A stretch of DNA of 64,000 bases from Leptolyngbyaceae cyanobacterium clean351 (GTDB lineage: Bacteria > Cyanobacteriota > Cyanobacteriia > DAIDHW01), in assembly GCA_027451865.1 (NCBI GenBank), contig DAIDHW010000001.1:145798-209797 (forward strand), written 5' to 3'. The position numbers were made by a program, and so were the translations under genes. How positions within the stretch are numbered: position 1 is the stretch's first letter; each line of letters begins with the position of its first letter. Below are positions 28,029-37,013 of the stretch, one piece after another. The notes beneath the pieces were generated by a model, which worked only from the letters and a program-made list of their open reading frames with translations, was not told where the DNA came from and ran no database searches.

Positions 28029-28850
28029 TCACGGCCGGAATAACCATAGGGGTTGTCCGTTGGTCGCCAATTCCCATTCCAGCCACTCTAAACCACTCTG
28101 TAGGGATGGCGCCATGGCCTGGCTGGGGGAAGTTAGGCGTCTGAGGAGGGGCTTGCGCTCTTCCAATGTGAAGCAGGGGGTCTTTGCCGGGTCTAGTCCT
28201 ACTAACTCGGCAGCCCAGCGACGGGCATCCTCTTCGGTGCCGAGGCGGTCTACCAGACCTAAGGCCAAGGCTTGTTCCCCTGTGAACACTCGGCCATCGG
28301 CAAAACTCTGCACCTTCTCCACAGGCAAATTGCGGGCTGTAGCCACAGTATTTAAAAACTGCCGGTAGCTAGTATCGATCAGGTCCTGAAGGATCTGGCG
28401 CTCTGGCTCAGTCAACTGTCGGTCAAAGGTGAGGATGTCTTTGTAGGGGCCAGATTTTATGACTTGAAAGGAAACCCCTACCCGCTCCAACAGCCGCTCT
28501 AGATTGTTACCCCGGAGAATCACTCCAATACTGCCCGTGATAGTGCCCGGGTTTGCCATCACGTGCCTGGCCCCCATAGCTACGTACACTCCCCCTGAGG
28601 CGGCAATATTGCCGAAACTGGCGACAATCTTTACCTTGGAATCTAGTTGCGCTAGGGCCCCATAAATCTCTTGGGAGTCAACCACCGTCCCTCCTGGACT
28701 GTCAATACGCAACAGGAGAGCGGGGAATTTACGCTCCTCAATCAGTTTGAGGGCCTTGAGGACCCGCTTGGCCAAGGGCTTGGCGATCACACCGGAAATT
28801 TCCAGACGGGCAATTTGTTTTCGCCATGCGGGCTTAAAGGGCCAAACCAT
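28029..28850 (-). CDS. sppA: Signal peptide peptidase SppA, short form
   Basis: SppA is a Ser-Lys protease of the ClpP fold that degrades cleaved signal peptides; a cyanobacterial SppA is implicated in light acclimation and phycobilisome turnover. The 273-residue protein is the short single-domain type. The nucleophile Ser is in ASGGVYVAMGA near residue 90 and the general-base Lys in SGPYKDILTFD near 137. LRIDSPGGTVVDSQE is the oxyanion region. No clear transmembrane anchor is seen in the first 30 residues (MVWPFKPAWRKQIARLEISG). The gene appears monocistronic. Confidence 0.93.
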   Translation of the reverse strand: MVWPFKPAWRKQIARLEISGVIAKPLAKRVLKALKLIEERKFPALLLRIDSPGGTVVDSQEIYGALAQLDSKVKIVASFGNIAASGGVYVAMGARHVMANPGTITGSIGVILRGNNLERLLERVGVSFQVIKSGPYKDILTFDRQLTEPERQILQDLIDTSYRQFLNTVATARNLPVEKVQSFADGRVFTGEQALALGLVDRLGTEEDARRWAAELVGLDPAKTPCFTLEERKPLLRRLTSPSQAMAPSLQSGLEWLEWELATNGQPLWLFRP

Positions 28851-28985
28851 AAATTCTCAAGGGGGGGATGATTGCTATCATTGGCCATTAGACTACAGCA
28901 CACGCCCGGGGGGTTGTCCCCCGTAACTACGTGAGTGTTTGCATCTAATGGCTAACGCCTTAATAGTTTAACAAAATGCCTAGCT

Positions 28986-30230
28986 ATGCCTAAGCTTGAG
29001 GATCTTCTGCGCCCGTACCAAGATGCGGGCATCCGCCTTGGTCTAGAGGGCATCCGTGATTTATTAGGGGAGTTAGACAACCCTCAGCAACACGTGCCCG
29101 TCATCCATGTGGCCGGCACCAATGGCAAAGGTTCTGTATGCGCCTACCTGTCTTCAATTCTGGCGGCAGCGGGTTATCAGGTAGGCCGCTACACCTCTCC
29201 CCACCTGGTGTCCTGGACTGAACGCATCTGTTTGCAAAACCAGCCAGTCCTGGAATCAGACCTGATTGAGGTTTTGGCAGCGGTGATCGCCACCAAATCC
29301 GCCGCCAGGGCAACCCAGTTTGAACTGCTGACCGCTGCCGCCTGGCTTTACTTTGCCCGCCAGGAGGTAGACGTGGCCGTAATAGAGGTAGGTTTGGGGG
29401 GGCGCCTAGATGCCACCAACGTTTGTAACAGCCCTCTAGTGGCGGTCATCACCTCTATTGATTACGACCACTGTCAAGTCCTAGGGTCAACCCTAGGGGA
29501 AATCGCCGCTGAAAAGGCCGGTATTCTTAAACCAGGCTGCCCCTTGGTCCTTGGTCCTCTGCCCGCTCCTGCTGAGGCCGTGTGTAGCCAGCGGGCTCGG
29601 GAGCTAGGTTGTCGAATTCTTAGGCCCACCCCCGCCCAGGAGATCTCACCTGGCTGGGCTAAGGTCAGTCTGTTCCCTGGGCTTACCTATCCCCTAGTCT
29701 TGGCTGGCGAAGTACAGTTGGTCAACTCTGCCTTGGCCCTGGGAGGGATCAAAGTCCTTCAGGAGCAGGGCTGGCAGGTTACTGAGGAGGCAATTCAAAC
29801 TGGCATGGCTAAAACTTCCTGGCCGGGGCGCTTGCAGTGGTCTAGCTGGCGCGGCTGCAAGATTCTGGTAGATGGCGCTCATAACCCGGGGGCGGCTCTG
29901 GCCCTGCGGCAACACGTAGACCGCTTTCAGCAACCAATTCACTGGGTCTTCGGAGCACTCGTCACCAAGGACTATCGACACATGCTGCGGACTCTGCTGC
30001 GGCCGCGAGACTCCTTTTTTGCGGTACCGGTTCCCAGCCACAGTTGTGTCAAGCCTGAGGTCCTGGCAGGGGAGGCTCAGGACTTATGTGAGTTAAAGTC
30101 AGTCCAGGCTTGGGAAAGCCTAGGGCCAGCGCTGGATCAAGCCGTCATTAATTCCCCTCTGGTGGTAGTTGCCGGTTCCCTATACTTGGTGGGGGAACTT
30201 TTTCGTCTACAGACCGGCCAAAGTCGGTAA
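28986..30230 (+). CDS. folC: Dihydrofolate/folylpolyglutamate synthase
   Basis: FolC adds glutamate to dihydropteroate and to folates. The 414-residue protein has the ATP-binding P-loop AGTNGKGSVCAYLSS near residue 43, the omega loop SPHLVSWTERI, and Mur-ligase-like LGGRLDATN and VDGAHNPGAALAL segments. ATG 28986 is preferred over a nearby earlier ATG that is out of frame. Within the gene, CCTAGGG/CCCTAGG around a TCAA loop (29480-29497) forms a perfect small hairpin. It is followed by hrcA after 50 nt. Confidence 0.95.
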   Translation: MPKLEDLLRPYQDAGIRLGLEGIRDLLGELDNPQQHVPVIHVAGTNGKGSVCAYLSSILAAAGYQVGRYTSPHLVSWTERICLQNQPVLESDLIEVLAAVIATKSAARATQFELLTAAAWLYFARQEVDVAVIEVGLGGRLDATNVCNSPLVAVITSIDYDHCQVLGSTLGEIAAEKAGILKPGCPLVLGPLPAPAEAVCSQRARELGCRILRPTPAQEISPGWAKVSLFPGLTYPLVLAGEVQLVNSALALGGIKVLQEQGWQVTEEAIQTGMAKTSWPGRLQWSSWRGCKILVDGAHNPGAALALRQHVDRFQQPIHWVFGALVTKDYRHMLRTLLRPRDSFFAVPVPSHSCVKPEVLAGEAQDLCELKSVQAWESLGPALDQAVINSPLVVVAGSLYLVGELFRLQTGQSR

Positions 30231-30280
30231 ATCACACTTTTTTGGTCTATCTTGGTTTCACTAGGATGTGTTTGGCGGCT

Positions 30281-31342
30281 ATGAATTCAGACATTACCCT
30301 AACCCATCGCCAGCAGGAGGTCCTGCGGGCCACCGTTCGTCACTACGTGGCCACAGCAGAGCCTGTAGGCTCCAAAACCCTCCTAGAAGAGTACAAATTG
30401 AAGGTGAGCCCGGCCACCATTCGCAGCGCCATGAGCTTTTTGGAAAAGGCTGGCCTCCTCTATCAACCCCACACCTCCGCCGGGCGAGTCCCCTCGGACT
30501 TTGGCTACCGAATTTACGTAGACCATCTGCTCACACCAGTACCAGAGGTAGCTCAACAGGTAGTGAGCTTCCTGCAACAGCGGCTGCATCAACAAGAGCA
30601 CATCCTCGAGTTGCTCCTGCGGGGGGCAGCACAGATCCTTGCTAGCTTGAGTGGCTACGTAATCTTGATTACGCCGCCTCAACCCTACCCTGCCTATCTA
30701 AGACATCTGCAACTACTGCAGGTAGACCCGGGACACCTGCTAGTTATTCTGGTGACTGACACCTACGAGACTCACTCTTGTCGTCTGGCCTTGCCGGCTA
30801 CCCTGGCCACTGCTGAACCTCAAAGCCTGGGAAAGGAATTAGAGTTACTGGCTAATTTCCTGAACTTGCATCTACGAAGCAAGGCCTTGACAGAAATGGG
30901 GAATCTGGACTGGGGGATGATCGATCGGGAATTCAGCCGCTATGGAGAACTTTTGCATCAGCTGTTGGGGGAGTTAGTTCAACGTCATCAAGCCCCTGCT
31001 CAATACACCCAGATTCTCGTCAGTGGACTAGCGGAGGTACTGCGCCAACCTGAGTTTGCCGCTGGCCACCAACTGCAGACAATGTTGCATCTCCTAGAGG
31101 GAGAACAGGAGCAGATTTGGCCCCTGATTACTAGTCCCTCACGACCGGGAGTGAGGGTTTGGATTGGAGCTGAAAACCCCCTAGAACCAATGCAGAACTT
31201 TGCTCTGATCAGTGCTAGCTACCAACGCGGCGGTCTGCCGGGCGGCAGCGTCGGTATGCTGGGGCCAACTCGCATGCTCTACGAGCAGGCTATTGCTACA
31301 GTTGAGGGGGCAGCCACTTACCTTTCCACGGTGCTCAGCTAG
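30281..31342 (+). CDS. hrcA: Heat-inducible transcription repressor HrcA
   Basis: HrcA represses groESL and related heat-shock genes by binding CIRCE elements. The product from ATG 30281 has 353 residues: an N-terminal winged helix (LTHRQQEVLRATVRHYVATAEPVGSKTL, KVSPATIRSAMSFLEKAGLL, PHTSAGRVPSDFGYR) and a GAF-like C-terminal dimer domain ending with GMLGPTRMLYEQAIATV. Upstream in-frame starts give a poorly conserved leader. No CIRCE element was noticed nearby; its targets are presumably elsewhere. Confidence 0.96.
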   Translation: MNSDITLTHRQQEVLRATVRHYVATAEPVGSKTLLEEYKLKVSPATIRSAMSFLEKAGLLYQPHTSAGRVPSDFGYRIYVDHLLTPVPEVAQQVVSFLQQRLHQQEHILELLLRGAAQILASLSGYVILITPPQPYPAYLRHLQLLQVDPGHLLVILVTDTYETHSCRLALPATLATAEPQSLGKELELLANFLNLHLRSKALTEMGNLDWGMIDREFSRYGELLHQLLGELVQRHQAPAQYTQILVSGLAEVLRQPEFAAGHQLQTMLHLLEGEQEQIWPLITSPSRPGVRVWIGAENPLEPMQNFALISASYQRGGLPGGSVGMLGPTRMLYEQAIATVEGAATYLSTVLS

Positions 31343-31488
31343 ATAGCGTGTGAGGTAAAGCAAGTGACCTTCCCTAGAGTTGCCGCCCTGCTGGGGAGCA
31401 TGCTGTTAATTGTGCTGTACCCAATCCGGGGCTTTGATTCTGGTGCGACTTTTAGTCCCGCCGTCCCTTTTTACCCGAGGTATAAACC

Positions 31489-33375
31489 TTGATTACTGCC
31501 CTAAGTCACCTTGGTGAGCTGTGGGGACGCTGGTGGGCCCGAGTTACGCTCCAAACTCGGCTGATGGCCGCGGCGACCCTGGTAATTTCCATCCTCATGA
31601 GCAGCCTCACCTTCTGGGCTGTGAATACTATTCAAGAGGATGCCCGCCTCAATGACACCCGGTTTGGCCGAGACCTGGGTTTGCTCCTGGCGGCTAACGT
31701 GGCTCCCCTGCTAGGGGAGGACAGGCTGACCCAGATGGCCAGCTTCACTCACCAGTTTTATAGCAGTACTTCTAGCCTCAGCTACATACTCTACGCGGAC
31801 CCAGCTGGGGAAGTTTCCCTAGGAATCCCCTTTTCTGACTCGGAGGTTCAGAACTCTCTCACTATTCGGCGCCGGATGCAACTGCCCGAGGACTACGCCC
31901 AGAATTCAGAACTACCTCTGGTCCGTCAGCACCACACCCCCGACGGCGAGGTAACGGATGTTTTCGTACCCTTAAGTTACGAAGGTAAATACCTGGGAGT
32001 ACTGGCAATTGGCATCAACCCCAACCCTACTCTGGTCACTTCTTCACGCCTGACTCAAGACATCACCACCGCGGTATTCGTCTCCATCTGGGTGATGATG
32101 ATCCTTGGGGCAGTCTTCAATGCTCTGACCGTGACCCAACCGATTAAGGAACTACTAGTGGGGGTAAAAAATATTGCCGCTGGCAATTTCCACCAGCGAG
32201 TAGAACTGCCCCTAGGAGGAGAATTGGGGGAGCTGATCGGTAGCTTTAACGAAATGGCCGAGCGCCTAGAGCGCTATAACGAACAGAACATTGAGGAGCT
32301 AACCGCTGAAAAGGCCAAGCTAGAAACCCTAATGTTGACCATTGCCGACGGTGCCGTCTTGCTTGATACCCAGTTGAACCTAGTCTTGGCTAACCCCACT
32401 GCCCGGCGCATCTTCGGTTGGGATGCCGTGGTGGGAGACCCGATCCTTAAGCACCTCCCCCCCAACTTCCAAGAACAACTGCATCAGCCCTTGCGCCAGC
32501 TTGCCCAAGGAGAGCTTGAGGGGGCAGAGTTCCGCCTCACTCTCAACCAGCCCCATCCTCGTACCCTGTACATCCTCCTAACTACCGTCCTCGATCAGTA
32601 CCGGGAAAACACTAAGGGAATTGCCATGACCGTCCAGGACATTACCCGGGAGGTCCAGTTGAATGAGGCCAAAAGCCAATTTATTAGCAATGTTTCCCAC
32701 GAGCTCCGGACACCGCTGTTCAATATCAAGTCCTTCATTGAGACACTGCACGACTACGGCCCAGAGCTGTCGGAGGCGGAGCGGCAGGAGTTCTTAGAGA
32801 CGGCCAATCGAGAAACTGACCGGCTGACCCGGTTAGTTAACGATGTCCTCGATCTATCTCGCCTCGAATCTGCCCAGCGCTACCCTTTAGACGCAGTAGA
32901 CCTTGCCCAGACTGTTGAGCAGATCCTGCGCACCCACCAACTTAACGCCCGGGATAAGGGAATTCACCTCGCCCAGGAGCTGTTCTCTCCTCTGGCGCCA
33001 GTATTAGGCAACTATGACCTTTTACTGCAGGTGTTTGCTAACTTGGTAGGCAACGCCCTGAAGTTTACTCCTCCCGGAGGCCGGGTGGTAATCCGGGTCT
33101 ACCCCTTTGACTCCGACCGGGTCCGGGTAGAAGTGTCAGACACCGGCATAGGAATCGACCCGCAAGACCAAAAGGCCGTGTTCGAGCGGTTTTTCCGCGC
33201 CGAAAACCGAGTCCACACCCTTGAGGGCACTGGCTTGGGGTTGTCGATTGTCCTTAATATCCTTGACAAACACCACAGTCAAGTTCACCTGGTCAGTGAA
33301 GTGGGAGTCGGCACCACATTTTGGTTTGACCTATGTGCGTATCACGACCAGGAGGGTCGCCCGCAGACAGTCTAG
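31489..33375 (+). CDS. nblS: Sensor histidine kinase NblS (Hik33/DspA)
   Basis: NblS is the conserved cyanobacterial membrane kinase that signals high light, cold, redox and nutrient stress, mainly to RpaB. The 628-residue protein shows TM1 (26-47), an extracytoplasmic sensor loop (48-190), TM2 (191-215), HAMP (216-268), PAS (275-385), HisKA with H404 in SHELRTPLFN, and an HATPase with GNALKFTPP, DTGIGI and GTGLGLSI. The start is TTG 31489: the residues after it (LWGRWWARVTLQTRLMAAAT) match NblS proteins, so an internal ATG would cut conserved sequence. It converges on ycf3 with a 2-nt gap. Confidence 0.95.
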   Translation: MITALSHLGELWGRWWARVTLQTRLMAAATLVISILMSSLTFWAVNTIQEDARLNDTRFGRDLGLLLAANVAPLLGEDRLTQMASFTHQFYSSTSSLSYILYADPAGEVSLGIPFSDSEVQNSLTIRRRMQLPEDYAQNSELPLVRQHHTPDGEVTDVFVPLSYEGKYLGVLAIGINPNPTLVTSSRLTQDITTAVFVSIWVMMILGAVFNALTVTQPIKELLVGVKNIAAGNFHQRVELPLGGELGELIGSFNEMAERLERYNEQNIEELTAEKAKLETLMLTIADGAVLLDTQLNLVLANPTARRIFGWDAVVGDPILKHLPPNFQEQLHQPLRQLAQGELEGAEFRLTLNQPHPRTLYILLTTVLDQYRENTKGIAMTVQDITREVQLNEAKSQFISNVSHELRTPLFNIKSFIETLHDYGPELSEAERQEFLETANRETDRLTRLVNDVLDLSRLESAQRYPLDAVDLAQTVEQILRTHQLNARDKGIHLAQELFSPLAPVLGNYDLLLQVFANLVGNALKFTPPGGRVVIRVYPFDSDRVRVEVSDTGIGIDPQDQKAVFERFFRAENRVHTLEGTGLGLSIVLNILDKHHSQVHLVSEVGVGTTFWFDLCAYHDQEGRPQTV

Positions 33376-33377
33376 AA

Positions 33378-33899
33378 CTAGAAGTAAATGTCCATCTGGG
33401 AGCGTCCCGTAGTCTTCAGCCAGTTTTGGGCCTCAATGTAGTTATTAGGAGCAGAACGGATCGCCTGCTTCCAGTATTCCGCCGCCTGATCGAAGAGAGC
33501 TTCGGCCTCCTCGGGTTTACCCGCTTCCTTCGCTTTTTCTCCCTGGTAGTGATAGATGACAGCAATGTTGTTCAGAGCTTGGGGGAGACGGGGGTTCAGC
33601 TCTAGGGATTGGTGGTAGTAATCCAGAGCCTGTTCATGATCCCCATTGCTGGCATGAATTAAGCCAATGTTGTAGAGGATATAGCTGCGGTCGTAGGGGT
33701 CCTCCTCCAGGGTGAGGGCTTCAGCGTAGTTTTCTAAAGCTTCAGCGTACTCTCCATCGGCCTGGGCGGACATACCATCGCGGTAGTAAGCAAAAGCTTG
33801 TTTCTCCTTGCGGGTCGCTGGTAGCACCTTCAAAATCAGGTCGGCCATCACCGTAAAAGACTTGTCAATAAAATTCTCGTTGCGCTGGGTTCTGGGCAT
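33378..33899 (-). CDS. ycf3: Photosystem I assembly protein Ycf3 (TPR)
   Basis: Ycf3 is a thylakoid-associated TPR protein needed for assembly of photosystem I. The 173-residue length is typical. The N-terminus [20 protein letters not shown] is characteristic, followed by three TPR motifs at about residues 35-68, 72-105 and 120-153 (for example [20 protein letters not shown]). It is transcribed toward nblS, and its promoter lies in the 157-nt gap it shares with phoU. Confidence 0.97.
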   Translation of the reverse strand: MPRTQRNENFIDKSFTVMADLILKVLPATRKEKQAFAYYRDGMSAQADGEYAEALENYAEALTLEEDPYDRSYILYNIGLIHASNGDHEQALDYYHQSLELNPRLPQALNNIAVIYHYQGEKAKEAGKPEEAEALFDQAAEYWKQAIRSAPNNYIEAQNWLKTTGRSQMDIYF

Positions 33900-34056
33900 A
33901 GGAGCTTATTAGGCTGGGGAAGAATTAACTTCCAGCTTAACCCGCACTGGAGTTGGTCAGAGGCTTGAGGATGGGAGTAAGCTTGCCAGATACAAGATAA
34001 ACATGTAAACATAAGTGTAAATACTAAGTTGATAGTCTCCCTCGGGGGGTGGCCCT

Positions 34057-34713
34057 GTGGTTGATGCTCGCTCGACTCGTACCAGCTTCGACCGCCAGTT
34101 AGCCGCCACCCAGGCAAATGTCTTGCGGATGGGAGCCCTGGTAGAGAGCTCCTGTTGGATGGCTAGGCAAGCCCTATTTGAGCGCAACCTTGAGGCCGCC
34201 AGCAATATCAGTGCCCAAGACCGATTAATTGACCAGCTGTACCGCCAGATCGAAGCGGATTGTGTCAGCCTGATCGCCCTGCAGTCCCCGGTGTCTCAGG
34301 ACCTACGCTTGCTAAGCGCGATCATGCAGTTAGTCAGAGACCTAGAGCGGATTGGCGACTACGCCCAGGACCTCGGGGAAATCGGTCTGCGCCTTTTTCC
34401 CTATCCCGAATCTCCCTACATGCCTAGAATCCAGGTGATGGCCGACCGCTCACGAGCCATGTTAGCCATGAGCTTGTCGGCCTTAGCTAACCTAGATGCC
34501 CACATGGGTTTAGCCGTGAAGGTCAAGGATGACGCTGTAGATGATGATTATGCAGCCCTGTACGAACTAATTTCTGGTCAGCGGGATGTGCCTGGGGTTG
34601 TTGAACCAGTGGTGCTGTTGATTTTAGTGATCCGGCATTTAGAGCGCATGGCAGACCACGCCACCAATATCGGCCAGCGGGTGGCCTACATCGTCACAGG
34701 CCATCGGCGCTAA
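34057..34713 (+). CDS. phoU: Phosphate signalling protein PhoU
   Basis: PhoU links the Pst phosphate transporter to the SphS/PhoR-type kinase. The 218-residue protein has the two three-helix PhoU repeats, with the metal-binding-type motifs DLRLLSAIMQLVRDLERIGD (repeat 1) and ILVIRHLERMADHATNIG (repeat 2). The start is GTG 34057, following a GGGGGGTGG purine-rich stretch. No pst or sph gene is visible here. It converges on crtB across 28 nt, the widest convergent gap in the window. Confidence 0.94.
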   Translation: MVDARSTRTSFDRQLAATQANVLRMGALVESSCWMARQALFERNLEAASNISAQDRLIDQLYRQIEADCVSLIALQSPVSQDLRLLSAIMQLVRDLERIGDYAQDLGEIGLRLFPYPESPYMPRIQVMADRSRAMLAMSLSALANLDAHMGLAVKVKDDAVDDDYAALYELISGQRDVPGVVEPVVLLILVIRHLERMADHATNIGQRVAYIVTGHRR

Positions 34714-34741
34714 ATTGATTCGCCAACTAAATGGATTTAAT

Positions 34742-35671
34742 CTAAAGTACCCGCGCTCGCAGCAGGGCGGTCGGCAGGCAGAGGATTTTCTGCAGGCCGG
34801 GCACGTAGGCTCGGTACCGGAATACATCGTACTGGTTACGTTCAATCTGGTCTAGAATCCGACTGTAGAGCATTAGGGCTGCCCAGACTGGCCAGCGAGC
34901 ATCTTCACTCAGGGCACAGATGCCCTGCTCAGCCTCGGCGTAGAACTTCCGAGCCCTCTGAATTTGAAACTGCATCAGGCTTTGCCATCTCTCATCCACC
35001 ACTCCCGCCAACAGGTCGGCCTCAGGATAGTTGAAAAGTTTTAGGTCCTCTAGGGGCAGGTAAATCCGACCCCGGCGGGCGTCTTCCCCCACATCGCGCA
35101 AAATGTTAGTTAGTTGGTTAGCAATCCCCAAGGCAACTGCCTCCCGTTGGGGGATCAGGGGGGTGTGGTCGCGACTCCAGGGAACGACTGGGGAGGGGTC
35201 AGCAATCCCCATCACGGCGGTAGAAATCAGACCAACTGTTCCTGCCACCCGATAGCAGTAAAGATGGAGCTCCTCAAAGGTGTTATAGCGAGAGCGGTAC
35301 AGGTCCATACGCTGACCGGCGATCATATCCCGAAAGGGTTGAATATCCTGGGGAAACTGCCGGAGAGTATCTGTCAAAGCCAGATCTAGGCTATCTTTAG
35401 GCCTGCCGGCAAAGATGTCCTCTAGTCTAGACTCCCAGGCATCTAAGGTTTCAGCTGTGGTATTTTGGGCCGCCGGGCCGTCTACTAGCTCATCAGTACG
35501 ACGGCACCAAACGTAGATCGCCCAGATGGCCCGGCGCTTGGAGGGCGACATCAATAGGGTGCCCAGGTAAAAAGTTTTAGAGTACCTAGCCGTAATTTGG
35601 CGGCACTGCTCGTAGGCAGCTTCCAAGCCAGCTGGGTCATTCACGCATAAAGGGTCATACAGGTGCAGCAT
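34742..35671 (-). CDS. crtB: Phytoene synthase
   Basis: CrtB condenses two geranylgeranyl diphosphates to phytoene, the first committed carotenoid step. The 309-residue protein shows both Asp-rich Mg-binding motifs: [11 protein letters not shown] near residue 57 and [18 protein letters not shown] near residue 190, plus [13 protein letters not shown]. In many cyanobacteria crtB follows the phytoene desaturase gene; here the 366 nt upstream contain no desaturase, so it has its own promoter. Isoprenoid supply comes from the MEP pathway, to which ispH at 10.9 kb belongs. Confidence 0.96.
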   Translation of the reverse strand: MLHLYDPLCVNDPAGLEAAYEQCRQITARYSKTFYLGTLLMSPSKRRAIWAIYVWCRRTDELVDGPAAQNTTAETLDAWESRLEDIFAGRPKDSLDLALTDTLRQFPQDIQPFRDMIAGQRMDLYRSRYNTFEELHLYCYRVAGTVGLISTAVMGIADPSPVVPWSRDHTPLIPQREAVALGIANQLTNILRDVGEDARRGRIYLPLEDLKLFNYPEADLLAGVVDERWQSLMQFQIQRARKFYAEAEQGICALSEDARWPVWAALMLYSRILDQIERNQYDVFRYRAYVPGLQKILCLPTALLRARVL

Positions 35672-36037
35672 TCGTGCCGATGAGGGTAAAAATCAGGGGG
35701 GTCTCAGATTAGAACCTATTCCCAAGAGCGGAGGTGACTTGACTCGAGGTGAGCTTGTTGTCAGCTTACCAGAGCCCAAGATGCACCGATACCATGGTTT
35801 CATATCCTAATGTACATTGCAAATTGTGAAGAATTCCATTCCCTAATCCTTCCCTGTGTACCCCTAGCGGGGGCAGCGGCCAGCCTCGGGAATATTCAGG
35901 CGGTCCTCCGGGGTACATTCCCTAGCTCTGAGGCTGGCCAAAAATTTATCTAGGCTGAGGCTAATACATTCCATAAACGAAAGTGATATCCTTAATACTA
36001 AAGTCCTAAATACTTTGGATTAGGAGACCACTCGATT
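35672..36037. promoter_or_regulatory. crtB-lexA divergent region with hairpin and inverted repeats
   Basis: No gene is seen in these 366 nt. GGCCAGCCTC (35878-35887) and GAGGCTGGCC (35930-35939) form a 10-bp perfect stem, extendable by G-U pairs, enclosing 42 nt. Just upstream of lexA, AAAGT-N7-ACTTT (36000-36016) overlaps TCCTAA-N10-TTAGGA (36004-36025). These repeats sit 12-37 nt before the lexA ATG and could be an autoregulatory operator, but they do not match the RGTAC-type cyanobacterial SOS box. Confidence 0.4.
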
Positions 36038-36643
36038 ATGGAAAGCCTCACGAAAGCCCAGCAAGAGTTGTACGATTGGCTGGTGCAGTACATTCGCGAA
36101 CATCAATACCCACCCTCAATTCGGCAGATGATGCAGGCGATGCAACTGCGCTCTCCAGCCCCCGTTCAAAGTCGCCTTGAGCACCTGCGTCGTAAGGGCT
36201 ATGTAACTTGGACTAGTGGCAAAGCCCGGACCCTAAGACTGCTGCGCAATGGTATCCCTGGGGTACCGATCCTTGGTTCTATTGCTGCCGGGGCCATGGT
36301 CGAGCCCCACACAGAAAATGTGGAACAGTTCGACCTAACCCATCTGTTCACTCAACCCCAGTACTTCGCCCTGAGGGTGGTCGGAGACAGTATGGTCGGA
36401 GCGATGATTGCTCCTGGTGACGTGGTCCTTATGCGCCCAGTAGCCGATCCTAAGGAGCTCCCTAGTGGCACCATCGTGGCGGCACGGGTGGAAGGTGAGG
36501 GCACAACCCTAAAGTACTTTTTCTCCAAGGGCAACACTATTACCCTCAAGCCTGCCAACCCCGGCTACAATTCCGTCGAGGTCAGTGCTGACCGAGTGGA
36601 AGTGCAAGGAGCTCTGGTGGGAGTTTGGCGCGGACAGGTCTAG
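36038..36643 (+). CDS. lexA: LexA repressor
   Basis: The 201-residue protein has an N-terminal winged helix (LTKAQQELYDWLVQYI, PPSIRQMMQAM) and a C-terminal S24 peptidase domain. Unlike LexA of some cyanobacteria that have lost self-cleavage, all required elements are visible: an Ala-Gly scissile pair in SIAAGAMVEP, catalytic Ser in VGDSMVGAMI and Lys in GTTLKYFF. It could therefore be a true SOS repressor, though cyanobacterial LexA also regulates carbon and redox genes. It is followed by ndhM after 31 nt. Confidence 0.96.
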   Translation: MESLTKAQQELYDWLVQYIREHQYPPSIRQMMQAMQLRSPAPVQSRLEHLRRKGYVTWTSGKARTLRLLRNGIPGVPILGSIAAGAMVEPHTENVEQFDLTHLFTQPQYFALRVVGDSMVGAMIAPGDVVLMRPVADPKELPSGTIVAARVEGEGTTLKYFFSKGNTITLKPANPGYNSVEVSADRVEVQGALVGVWRGQV

Positions 36644-36674
36644 AATATTTCCGATCCCCATTTTTATCTCTGCT

Positions 36675-37013
36675 ATGCTGCTAAAGTGTACAACCCGTCA
36701 CGTCCATATCCTGACCGCTGAACTGATTGACGACGAACTGGCCCCTCGGGAAGATACTCTGACTCTGGATGTGGATCCAGACAATGAGTTCCTTTGGAGT
36801 GCCGAAAGTTTGGCTAAGGTTTACCGGGAATTCGATGCTCAAGTGGCGGCTTATGCAGGCAGTGACCTGACTGAGTACAATTTGCGCCGGATTGGATCTG
36901 AATTGGAGCACTTTATCCGGGGTTTGCTGGAGAAGGGGGAAATTGCCTACAACTTAGACACCCGTGCCCTTAACTACAGTATGGGTGTTCCTCAGGTTGT
37001 AACGGAGGCCTAA
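36675..37013 (+). CDS. ndhM: NAD(P)H-quinone oxidoreductase subunit M
   Basis: NdhM is a cyanobacterial/plastid-specific peripheral subunit of the NDH-1 complex, used in respiration and cyclic electron flow. The 112-residue protein from ATG 36675 begins MLLKCTTRHVHILTAEL and contains LTLDVDPDNEFLW and LTEYNLRRIGSELEHFIR, which are diagnostic. An in-frame start at 36585 would overlap lexA and is rejected. Its TAA overlaps the stop of ylqF on the other strand by 4 nt (CTAA, 37010-37013). Confidence 0.96.
   Translation: MLLKCTTRHVHILTAELIDDELAPREDTLTLDVDPDNEFLWSAESLAKVYREFDAQVAAYAGSDLTEYNLRRIGSELEHFIRGLLEKGEIAYNLDTRALNYSMGVPQVVTEA

Noticed and set aside
27955-28368. Rightward open frame across the sppA 3' region
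   Set aside because: It is the antisense shadow of sppA, whose catalytic motifs are clear; codon content is unconvincing and no family is recognised.
35672-36037. Yfr1-type small RNA upstream of lexA
   Set aside because: The Yfr1 core motif ACTCCTCAC is absent and the genomic context differs.
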